A DNA stretch of 64,000 nucleotides from positions 1 to 64,000 of the forward strand of contig JAGQWM010000002.1 in NCBI GenBank assembly GCA_020437365.1, given 5' to 3'. The notes beneath the pieces were generated by a model. That model was not told where the DNA came from, made no database searches, and worked only from the letters and a program-made list of their open reading frames with translations. The stretch's first letter is position 1. Each line of letters starts with the position of its first letter. Source of the stretch: Chitinophagaceae bacterium (GTDB taxonomy: Bacteria > Bacteroidota > Bacteroidia > Chitinophagales > Chitinophagaceae). The position numbers and the translations under genes were made by a program. Positions 45,897 to 55,177 of this stretch are shown in pieces.

Positions 45897-46499
45897 ATGG
45901 CAAGTCGTTTTCTCAATCGTAGCCACTTTGGCCGGCCCGAAAACCGTGGAAACCTGATGACAATTGAAGAAGCAAATGCATTGCTGGAAGAATGGGTGCC
46001 CAACCCAAAACTCAGGTTGCACATGCGACAAGTAGCCGGCAATATGAAAGCCTGGGCTATTGAAAAAGAAGGAGCCGATGCAATAACCGCTTTGAAATGG
46101 GAACTGGCCGGACTGCTCCATGATGCCGATTGGGAAAAATATCCCGACCAACATTGTAAAGTCATTATAGAAGAATTGGAAAAAAGAAATATTGACCCCG
46201 ACGTCATTCAATGTATTGCTTCTCACGGCCCGGCCGTCTTTGGTGTGGAACCAAAAACCTCAATGGATAAAATGATTTATGCCATTGATGAACTCTCGGG
46301 TTTTATTCATGCCGCTGCTTTAATTCGTCCTACATTCTATGAAGGGCTCACCGTCAAAAGTGTAAAAAAACGATTGAAGTCACCTGCTTTTGCCGCACAG
46401 GTAAGCCGTGATGATATTCAAGATGCCGTCTCTAAAATAGATATTTCACTCGAGGAGTTAATCCAATTTATTATTGACCATCAAAAAGATATTGAATAA
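45897..46499 (+). CDS. HD-domain phosphohydrolase family protein
   Basis: 200 residues from the ATG at 45897; an ATG at 45957 (MTIEEANALLEEWVPN) would fit the usual family start and is also possible. The HD motif is AGLLHDADWEK with upstream His in LRLHMRQVAGNM, and later CIASHGP and IYAIDELSGFIHAAAL. Members hydrolyse small phosphates or nucleotides; the substrate is unknown. It is divergent from the rplM operon. Confidence 0.75.
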   Translation: MASRFLNRSHFGRPENRGNLMTIEEANALLEEWVPNPKLRLHMRQVAGNMKAWAIEKEGADAITALKWELAGLLHDADWEKYPDQHCKVIIEELEKRNIDPDVIQCIASHGPAVFGVEPKTSMDKMIYAIDELSGFIHAAALIRPTFYEGLTVKSVKKRLKSPAFAAQVSRDDIQDAVSKIDISLEELIQFIIDHQKDIE

Positions 46500-46539
46500 A
46501 ATATTGAATTTTTTTGAACACCATAACTTTACGAACTAA

Positions 46540-48672
<2,133 letters not shown>

Positions 48673-48783
48673 ATGGTAAATGCTGATAATTATTTTAACT
48701 TAGTGTTTCCCGTTCGTTTCATTAACCTTATTTTCTCGTACCGGTGTAATAAATAATATTCGTCCCTGGCAAAAAAAAATATT

Positions 48784-49347
48784 ATGATTAAAAAACAAGC
48801 CGGTGAAGTCTGGAAACCGATTAGTTTTCCGGGATGGAGGCAACTCAGAAATCGTTACGCTGTTTCAAACCAGGGAAGAATTGCCAGTTTCAAAAAAAAT
48901 GTTTTAAATGATGGCAAACTTTTAAGTGGTTCATTAACTACCGGTTACCGGACACTCAATCTGCATCGTGCCGATAATAAAGGAACACTGTACATCCACC
49001 GGGAAATGGCCAAATTGTTTTTGAAAAAACCCTCTCCTAAGCACCGTTATGTAGTTCATAAAAATCATAAAAAACTGGACAACAAAGTAAAAAACCTGAT
49101 GTGGGCCACATTGGATCAAATGATTGAACACCAACAAAAAAGCCCGGCCAAAAAAGCGTATAAAGTAAAACAAGCCAGTCGCACATCCGGATTGAAATTA
49201 ACGGCATCGGAGGTTAAAAAAATAAAATCAGTACTGGCCAATAAAAAAAGAAAAATCACCATCAAGCGGCTTGCCGAAAATTATGGCGTAAGCGAAATGA
49301 CCATTTACCGGATTAAGAGCGGCGAAAACTGGGCGAAGGTGAAATAA
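48784..49347 (+). CDS. NUMOD4/HNH-endonuclease-like protein with C-terminal helix-turn-helix
   Basis: 187 residues. The start EVWKPISFPGW followed by YAVSNQGRIASFKKN is a NUMOD4 module. LYIHREMAKLFLKK and VVHKNHKKLDNKVKNLMWAT occupy the place of an HNH core, but the canonical NHxDGxxxNN reads VHKNHKKLDN, losing the first Asn and the Asp. The C-terminus (KRLAENYGVSEMTIYRIKSG) is a resolvase-like HTH. It may be a homing-type nuclease or a domesticated DNA-binding derivative. It stands alone, without an intron or inteín-like insertion nearby. Confidence 0.7.
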   Translation: MIKKQAGEVWKPISFPGWRQLRNRYAVSNQGRIASFKKNVLNDGKLLSGSLTTGYRTLNLHRADNKGTLYIHREMAKLFLKKPSPKHRYVVHKNHKKLDNKVKNLMWATLDQMIEHQQKSPAKKAYKVKQASRTSGLKLTASEVKKIKSVLANKKRKITIKRLAENYGVSEMTIYRIKSGENWAKVK

Positions 49348-49401
49348 ATCTCACTACATTTCTTTTTAGTAGTTTTATCTTTCTTCAATAAATTAGGAAA
49401 G

Positions 49402-50070
49402 ATGCTACAAAAATCTACCATTCAGTTTTTACAAGACTTAAAAAGAAATAACAATAAACCCTGGTTCGATGCCAACCGGAAAGTATATGAAGCGGCCAAA
49501 AAAGATTTTTTGAAATTCATTCAGCAAGTTATTGACCGCCTGGGAAAAAAAGATCAATCCATTCAAAACATCTTGGCCAAAGAAACTATTTTTCGAATCA
49601 ACCGCGACATTCGTTTTTCGAAAGACAAATCGCCTTATAAAACAAATTTTGGCGCCAGCATCAATAAAGACGGCAGAAAAGCAATGGGTACAGCCGGTTA
49701 TTATTTTCACTTAGAACCCGACAGTAGTTTTGTAGGTGGAGGCATATACATGCCTATGCCGGAAAATTTGAAAAAAATAAGACAGGAAATAGATTACAAT
49801 TTTAAAGATTTTAAAAAATTATTACGAGCCACAAAATTCAATACCATTTACGGCAACCTCAGCCGTGATGAAAGTTACTTGCTGAAAAGAATTCCCAAAG
49901 GATATGAAGCGGATCATCCGGCTGCCGATTATTTACGATTGAAAAGTTTTGTGGCATTGCATTCCATTAAAAAAACAGAATTGACAAATAAAAATTTAGT
50001 ACAACAAACGGTTGATGCTTTTGTGGCACTTCGGCCACTCATAGATTTTTTGAATACTGGCCTCGATTAA
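49402..50070 (+). CDS. DUF2461 domain-containing protein
   Basis: 222 residues. TIQFLQDLKRNNNKPWFDAN, FRINRDIRFSKDKSPYKTNF, GYYFHLEPDSSFVGGGIYMP and RIPKGYEADHPAADYLRLKS are family motifs (TIGR02453). The function is not known for any member I can recall. A TATCTTTC box with one mismatch from consensus lies about 20 nt upstream. It converges with asd 6 nt downstream. Confidence 0.85.
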   Translation: MLQKSTIQFLQDLKRNNNKPWFDANRKVYEAAKKDFLKFIQQVIDRLGKKDQSIQNILAKETIFRINRDIRFSKDKSPYKTNFGASINKDGRKAMGTAGYYFHLEPDSSFVGGGIYMPMPENLKKIRQEIDYNFKDFKKLLRATKFNTIYGNLSRDESYLLKRIPKGYEADHPAADYLRLKSFVALHSIKKTELTNKNLVQQTVDAFVALRPLIDFLNTGLD

Positions 50071-50075
50071 AATTT

Positions 50076-51065
50076 TTACATTAAACCATTCTCCAGCATA
50101 TACTCTGCAATCTGAACGGCATTGGTAGCAGCGCCTTTGCGCAGGTTGTCAGATACGACCCACATATTCAAGGTTTTGGTTTGTGTTTCATCGCGGCGGA
50201 GCCGGCCCACGAATACTTCATCTTTTTCATGTGCTCCAAGCGGCATCGGGTAAAGTTGTGCAGCATCATCATTTTGAACGATAACACCGGGCGAAGATTG
50301 TAAAATGGAAATAACTTCTCCCAGTTCAAATTCATTTTCAAATGCCACATTGATACTTTCGCAATGGCCGCCCATAACAGGAATGCGTACAGCCGTAGCC
50401 GTTAGTTTTATGGAATCGTCTTGCATGATCTTACATGTTTCACGTACCATTTTCATTTCTTCTTTGGTATAACCGTTGTCTAAAAAAATGTCAATTTGTG
50501 GAATCACATTCAAATCAATCGGGTAAGCGTAAGCTTTTTCTCCTTCCGTATTGTTTCTTTCGTGGAAGAGTTGGTCCACGGCTTTTTTGCCGGTTCCCGT
50601 TACGCTTTGATAAGTGCTGACAACGACTCTTTTGATGCTGTATTTTTTATGCAAAGGATACAATGCAACAACCATTTGTATGGTGGAACAATTGGGGTTG
50701 GCGATGATGTAATCTTCTTTGGTTAATACATGGGCATTTACCTCAGGTACGATTAATTTTTTGGCATTATCCATACGCCAGGCGCTGCTGTTATCTATCA
50801 CTTTAATGCCGTTGGCGGCAAATTTGGGGGCCCATTCCAATGAAGTATTTCCTCCGGCAGAAAATAAAGCCAATGCCGGTTTCGCAGCAATAGCGTTTTC
50901 CATAGAAACAACGGGAATTTTTTTGCCTTTGAATTCGATCGTTTTGCCTACCGACTTTGCTGAGGCAACCGGAACCATCGAAGTAACCGGAAAATTTCTT
51001 TCTGTAAATATGTCCAGCATTTTGCTACCTACCAAACCGGTAGCACCGACTACAGCTATTTTCAT
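50076..51065 (-). CDS. asd: aspartate-semialdehyde dehydrogenase
   Basis: 329 residues. GATGLVGSKMLDI binds NADP, the catalytic Cys lies in NPNCSTIQM, the active-site His in RIPVMGGHCESINV, and SVTGTGKKAVDQL is also conserved. It makes aspartate semialdehyde for lysine, threonine, methionine and diaminopimelate. The 5' leader on the minus strand contains a CCTGC-AAAA-GCAGG hairpin (51089-51102), about 25 nt before the start codon. Single gene. Confidence 0.94.
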   Translation of the reverse strand: MKIAVVGATGLVGSKMLDIFTERNFPVTSMVPVASAKSVGKTIEFKGKKIPVVSMENAIAAKPALALFSAGGNTSLEWAPKFAANGIKVIDNSSAWRMDNAKKLIVPEVNAHVLTKEDYIIANPNCSTIQMVVALYPLHKKYSIKRVVVSTYQSVTGTGKKAVDQLFHERNNTEGEKAYAYPIDLNVIPQIDIFLDNGYTKEEMKMVRETCKIMQDDSIKLTATAVRIPVMGGHCESINVAFENEFELGEVISILQSSPGVIVQNDDAAQLYPMPLGAHEKDEVFVGRLRRDETQTKTLNMWVVSDNLRKGAATNAVQIAEYMLENGLM

Positions 51066-51240
51066 TTTTGTTTTTTAGACTGAAAAGTCCTGCTTTTGCA
51101 GGCGATTTAATTCATCAATTACCGGATAAAGATATAATTTTTGAAAATGCAGTAAAAAAGTATCCGTTTACATTATTACGTCAATAGCATGTATTCATTA
51201 ACATTAAACTATCTTAAACTACTAACAAATCTGTCCTTAA

Positions 51241-51354
51241 AATTGGGTACACTATTATATTTTGTAAATAAGCGAGGGTATCGGGTACTTGTGCTTTGGT
51301 CTTTTGTATAAATGAAATTTATACAATTGCAAATAGTAAAGCTATTTTCTTCAT
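51241..51354 (-). pseudogene. remnant of a third small exported (immunity-like) paralogue
   Basis: The minus strand reads MKKIALLFAIV, a TAA stop, then ISFIQKTKAQVPDTLAYLQNI before homology ends. It matches the N-terminus of the genes at 51358 and 52018 (MKKITLIFVIV, then FIQETKAQVTDTLAYLQNI) both in DNA and peptide. It begins 3 nt after the stop of the 51358-51783 gene, continuing the tandem array. The stop codon and the missing remainder make it a dead copy. Confidence 0.85.
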
Positions 51355-51357
51355 AAT

Positions 51358-51783
51358 CTATTCCCTTACTTTAATATCAGAAATTATAGCGTTTTTATAA
51401 AAATTATATGCAGTGGTATTCCACCCTCCACCGTTATTGTTTTCCCATATAGAATCTGATTGAGTTGCGTCTAGTGGAGTTTGCCAATAAACATTCAGGC
51501 AAGGGTACGTTAGGTACATGTCATCTAGACCGTCTTGTGGATAATAAAAAGCAAAAGAAGTAGAGGTTTCCTTGTTTTTATTATAAACAACAGCTCTTAT
51601 AGGATGAAAATACTTAGTTTGAATCTGAAGTGAATTAAATAAAACAGAAAAAGGCTGCCCAATATAGTTTGCTTTGTCTGCAACTATTGTGTTTAAATAT
51701 GCCAAAGTATCCGGTACACCTGATTGTGCATTAATGTTTTTTGTGAGAACCGTAATTAATAGTATTAAAAATATTTTTTTCAT
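51358..51783 (-). CDS. small exported protein, immunity-like paralogue 1
   Basis: 141 residues from the ATG at 51783 that aligns with the paralogue; an in-frame ATG lies four codons upstream. Signal peptide MKKIFLILLITVLTKNINAQ, then VPDTLAYLNTIVADKANYIG, NKNKETSTSFAFYYPQ and DDMYLTYPCLNVYWQTPL, ending in YNFYKNAIISDIKV. It is clearly homologous to the protein of 52018-52440 but diverged. No family is recognised. It lies behind an orphan C-terminal fragment of the JAMM protein, so it looks like a captured toxin-tail/immunity pair. Confidence 0.75.
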   Translation of the reverse strand: MKKIFLILLITVLTKNINAQSGVPDTLAYLNTIVADKANYIGQPFSVLFNSLQIQTKYFHPIRAVVYNKNKETSTSFAFYYPQDGLDDMYLTYPCLNVYWQTPLDATQSDSIWENNNGGGWNTTAYNFYKNAIISDIKVRE

Positions 51784-51808
51784 ATTATAAGTCATTTATT
51801 TTTTAAAG

Positions 51809-51969
51809 TTATAAGCAATCCTGAACATATATTTTTTTCTTTGGCTTATTGGGATTAGGAATAACGGTTTTTACCAGAATGGGCTTAAAATTACCATTAC
51901 TGTCTTTTTTGTGCAATGTAATCCCTGAATTAAATGAATTTAAAACTGCTGCCATTGCCATTTCGTAAG
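51809..51969 (-). pseudogene. orphan copy of the last ~53 codons of the JAMM-domain protein
   Basis: The minus strand encodes YEMAMAAVLNSFNSGITLHK and continues to VIPNPNKPKKKIYVQDCL and stop, nearly identical to the end of the protein at 52467-54191 (YEMAMAAVLNSFNTGITLHK, KKKQYVQDCL). Nothing of the rest of the large gene is present; homology begins immediately after the terminator of the preceding gene. It could be read from an internal ATG as a 50-residue peptide, but is best taken as a duplication scar that brought the second small gene. Confidence 0.85.
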
Positions 51970-51970
51970 A

Positions 51971-52001
51971 AAAAAAGCAGAGCGGCATGACCTGCTTTTT
52001 T
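51971..52001 (-). terminator. terminator after the small exported gene at 52018
   Basis: AAAAAGCAG and CTGCTTTTT form a 9-bp stem with an 11-nt loop; on the minus strand it is followed by a T run. It lies 17 nt after the stop codon of the gene. Confidence 0.75.
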
Positions 52002-52017
52002 ACACAAACATTTTTAT

Positions 52018-52440
52018 TTAATCTTCTAGTTTTATATCTAATATTATACCATTTTTATAAAAATTATAAATTGTGGCATTCCACTCCCCTCCATCATATT
52101 GAGAATATAATATACTTGACTGTACAGCATTTAAATAAGGTTGCCAATATATTCGTAAACAGGGATAGGTTAAATACATGTCCTCTGCCGTTTGTGGAAA
52201 ATAAAAGGCAACAGAAGTTGAAGTTTCTTTGTTTTTATCGTAATGAATAGCAGCAACAGGACTAAAAAATTTTATTTGAATTTGCAGATTGTTATATAAA
52301 ACCGAAAAGGGCTGCCCAACATATTGAGCTTTATTGGCAACTATATTTTGCAAATAAGCCAGTGTATCTGTTACCTGTGCTTTTGTTTCTTGTATAAATA
52401 AAGTTGATACAATTACAAATATTAAGGTTATTTTTTTCAT
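52018..52440 (-). CDS. small exported protein, immunity-like paralogue 2
   Basis: 140 residues. Signal peptide MKKITLIFVIVSTLFIQETKAQ ends in a normal AQ-type site, so the mature protein should be periplasmic. The mature part has DTLAYLQNIVANKAQYVGQP, KNKETSTSVAFYFPQ and DMYLTYPCLRIYWQPYL. It starts 26 nt after the stop of the JAMM-domain protein and ends with its own terminator, so the pair forms one transcript. No known family; position, size and multiplicity point to an immunity or inhibitor role. Confidence 0.8.
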   Translation of the reverse strand: MKKITLIFVIVSTLFIQETKAQVTDTLAYLQNIVANKAQYVGQPFSVLYNNLQIQIKFFSPVAAIHYDKNKETSTSVAFYFPQTAEDMYLTYPCLRIYWQPYLNAVQSSILYSQYDGGEWNATIYNFYKNGIILDIKLED

Positions 52441-52466
52441 CGTTCACTTATTTTAAAGTTAGTAAA

Positions 52467-54191
52467 TTATAAGCAGTCCTGTACATACTGTTTTTTCTTA
52501 GGTTTATTAGGATTAGGAATAACGGTTTTTACCACAATGGGTTTAAAATTACCATTACTGTCTTTTTTGTGCAATGTAATCCCTGTATTAAAAGAATTTA
52601 ATACCGCTGCCATGGCCATTTCATAAGCAAGATTTTCTTTGTTTGTATTATTTTTATACTCTTTTCGAAAGTATTTTTTTGCCTCATCAAATTCCTTCCC
52701 GATAAGAGAGCTTTCTTTCCATCCATTTGTAGCAGTATCTAAAAATGAACTTTTAGTGTTAAAAAAGGTAGCTGCTTTATCATAATCCGTAATACTAATA
52801 GCATATTGACTATTATCGGAGGCAGCAACAAAACTCCCTTCAAAATGTGAATCTCCGTACAATTTGTTGTTTAGAAAACTGTACAAATCGTTAGCAGAAT
52901 GGGCGGCATAACCATTTGGAGGATGTGTATGCAGCATTGCAGCCCACAGATACAAGTACGGAATATTGGCTATTATGAGAATATGGTTACTGTCTCCTGT
53001 TTGTACTGCGTCTGATTTGTAAATATCTGTAAACGTAGTATCTGTTACGTCATTTGGATTTACCATAAACTTTTGATAAATCGGAAATCCTTTTTCTAAA
53101 GGCTCAGTGGCAAGATTAGGGATTGTATTTAATACTGAATCTGCTTTGCTTAATGTATAAATAGAATCCATTTTTTTAGCGGAAACCTTTGCGATATCAC
53201 AAGGATCTGTTGAAGACGGAGGCGGCTCCTCCTCAATAGGAATCGGCTCCCAGCCGGGGCCGCAGGTATTATTGATGGCTGTCCGGTTGCCTTCAGTAGG
53301 GTTTCCATTACAATCACCCGGTGTGCCGTCGCCATTTTCGCCGCCACCGGTGGCGCCGCCATCGCCTCCGGAGCCATCACCTGTACCACCTCCACCACCA
53401 CCACCCGGGTCGCCACCTATACCACCAGTACCTTCATAAAGTATTGTGCAAATTTCTTCAGAATGGTCATATAAATCACAATCTTCCGTACAATATCCTC
53501 CACAATGATTTTGATATTCTTCTGGTGTTCCATAACATACATCGTATATAGTGCATGTCTCTACGGTAACATAGTTCGAGACTTTATTTGCTTTTTTTTC
53601 ATCAATTTCTGGTTGTTTTATTTTCACTACGGGAAATCTCCCGTTTCCCGGATTACCAAATAGTTGCGGGTCAGTTATTTTGAACATTATTCTATCAAAA
53701 ACAGCATAATCAAACTTTGAAAATAAATGGAAAACGTCTTTTGCATTCCATGTATTACTTGTTGTATCATATCCAAAACGACTATATTGCCAGTCGCACA
53801 GATAATTAAAAATTGTATCAGAAAAGCTACTCTGTATAATCATCGTTGCGTTTACATAATTCTGTGAATCTCTTACAAAAGGAATATAAGTAATGGTAGT
53901 ACTGTCAGCCGAATTGCCTTTGCCTGCTGTGGCGAGTTTTGCAAAAGAAAGGGCTTTATCCCACCTAGGATATCCAATGCGGCTTACCGTTTTTTCTACA
54001 AAATGCAAGGTGTCATTTGTTCTTTGCAAAAAACCATTCAATGCCTTTACAAGAGGCTCGGTTGATGCATGATTATTGAAGAACTTTTCTTCTACACTGT
54101 TGTTATTATTTCCGGTTATGGGCGGTTGCATGAGTTTATCTGTTTTGCGGCAGCCGTTTACCACTACAGCCGCCGCTATACAGACAATCAA
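52467..54191 (-). CDS. polymorphic secreted lipoprotein-type protein with C-terminal JAMM/JAB metalloprotease domain (start codon damaged)
   Basis: 574 codons read from a TTG. The N-terminus has a hydrophobic signal and lipobox VVVNGC (Cys14), then a region shared with the 55177 protein up to about residue 80. A Cys-rich stretch (about 213-248), a Gly-rich linker (about 253-292) and NRTAINNTCGPGW (302-314) follow. After that the sequence is unrelated to the paralogue and holds HTHP-x7-SxxD (His421, His423, Ser432, Asp435), a JAMM zinc signature; Glu363 or Glu366 could be the upstream Glu. The ATG used by the paralogue is followed here by a 1-base deletion, giving an immediate stop, so the gene may be silent or the base miscalled. 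Confidence 0.75.
   Translation of the reverse strand: MIVCIAAAVVVNGCRKTDKLMQPPITGNNNNSVEEKFFNNHASTEPLVKALNGFLQRTNDTLHFVEKTVSRIGYPRWDKALSFAKLATAGKGNSADSTTITYIPFVRDSQNYVNATMIIQSSFSDTIFNYLCDWQYSRFGYDTTSNTWNAKDVFHLFSKFDYAVFDRIMFKITDPQLFGNPGNGRFPVVKIKQPEIDEKKANKVSNYVTVETCTIYDVCYGTPEEYQNHCGGYCTEDCDLYDHSEEICTILYEGTGGIGGDPGGGGGGGTGDGSGGDGGATGGGENGDGTPGDCNGNPTEGNRTAINNTCGPGWEPIPIEEEPPPSSTDPCDIAKVSAKKMDSIYTLSKADSVLNTIPNLATEPLEKGFPIYQKFMVNPNDVTDTTFTDIYKSDAVQTGDSNHILIIANIPYLYLWAAMLHTHPPNGYAAHSANDLYSFLNNKLYGDSHFEGSFVAASDNSQYAISITDYDKAATFFNTKSSFLDTATNGWKESSLIGKEFDEAKKYFRKEYKNNTNKENLAYEMAMAAVLNSFNTGITLHKKDSNGNFKPIVVKTVIPNPNKPKKKQYVQDCL
53250..53414 (-). repeat. linker repeat, copy A (near-identical to 55978-56139)
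   Basis: DNA encoding the Gly-rich linker and NRTAINNTCGPGW is almost identical between the two large proteins, more so than the sequence before it, and homology stops just after it. This is the pattern expected if the segment guides recombination that swaps C-terminal domains. Confidence 0.8.
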
Positions 54192-54296
54192 AATGGTGGT
54201 AAGTGTTGCAAACCGCCCGGTGAAATTTATTTTTCCATAGCATTTAATTCAGGAAGTAAATGGATTGGTATTCGGTACAACCCGGATGTAAAGCGG
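53955..54296 (-). repeat. 5' repeat, copy A (near-identical to 56659-57004)
   Basis: It covers about 60 nt upstream of the start codon and the first ~80 codons of the large protein. Relative to copy B, one base is missing just after the ATG (54236-54238). Confidence 0.8.
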
Positions 54297-54604
54297 ATTA
54301 TATGCCTTAAATACAAATTTAATAAAAAATAATGCGAAGCTTGGAGCTGAGATTGCAGTGGCGTTTAAGAGAGAAGTTTTGAGATGAGTGAAATTTTCTG
54401 TAAGTATATTTTTTTACAATCGTTTATGCAAATTTAAGACCTTGGTTTAATCACTTATTAATTATAATCAATAAAATTTTAATATTGCTTAAAGTATTAC
54501 CACTTTTCTTTTCAATAATAGTTTGGGTTTAAGTTCAATGCCAAAAGTATTCTTTTAATTTTACATAAACGTAATAGGAAATTAAAAAGTTCAATTAATA
54601 AAAG
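54297..54604. other. gene-free AT-rich stretch with a possible promoter
   Basis: No reading frame or hairpin of note. On the minus strand TAAATTTG (complement of 54429-54436) matches the -7 consensus and could drive the JAMM-domain gene with a leader of about 190 nt, but no proper -33 TTG is seen. Confidence 0.35.
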
Positions 54605-55177
54605 CTATAATTTTTCTATTAATTCTATAATTTGAATAAATTTCTTCCTTTCTTCAGAATATGGGCAATACTCTAAAGCAAGGTAAGGGTTGCGATAGAT
54701 TAAAACATTTTTCTTTTTATTGAACTTATATTCCAATTTAAAAACAGGGATATCTTCAGTTAAAGAAAAATCTTTTATTTCAGAAACTTCTTTTCCTTTT
54801 ATTATTGAATCTTTCGTAGTGACACATTTATATTCTAATTCTGATTCATCCGGAAATTGTAATAAGCCCATGGCTAGAATATTTTTTATTACATTTTCAC
54901 AAGCAGGACAATTTTTCATCTCAATTTTTTGGCCATTCGATCGTATTTTTTCATGTAGGTATTTTACATTCCATTCATTTTCATTATTACCTACAATAAT
55001 TGTCGGCGGTTTGATAGGGTAAAGATTGTTTACCGAAAGCACAATTATTGAATCATATTGATTTTCAAATGCTTTGAAAGTATCTGAAAATACTTTATTG
55101 TTATTGATTTTTGAAGTACAACACCCTTGTATTAAAATTAGAAGGATGATTATTTTCAATGGTTTTATGAATCTCAT
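54605..55177 (-). CDS. lipoprotein, immunity-like partner of the zincin-domain protein
   Basis: 190 residues from the ATG at 55177, whose A is the last base of the preceding stop (TAATG); an ATG 9 nt upstream, inside the previous gene, is also possible. N-terminus MRFIKPLKIIILLILIQGC is a lipoprotein signal (LIQGC), followed by CTSKINNN. The mature part has NCPACENVIKNIL and a C-terminal YCPYSEERKKFIQI. It is visibly more AT-rich than the core genes. No family recognised. Overlap with the large gene implies strict co-translation, as with toxin and immunity genes. Confidence 0.75.
   Translation of the reverse strand: MRFIKPLKIIILLILIQGCCTSKINNNKVFSDTFKAFENQYDSIIVLSVNNLYPIKPPTIIVGNNENEWNVKYLHEKIRSNGQKIEMKNCPACENVIKNILAMGLLQFPDESELEYKCVTTKDSIIKGKEVSEIKDFSLTEDIPVFKLEYKFNKKKNVLIYRNPYLALEYCPYSEERKKFIQIIELIEKL

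Noticed and set aside
53300-53560. Open plus-strand frame with His/Arg-rich peptides opposite the large secreted protein, and a similar one at 56049-56249
   Set aside because: These are antisense readings of the Gly-rich linker codons; composition and lack of a start context mark them as shadows.
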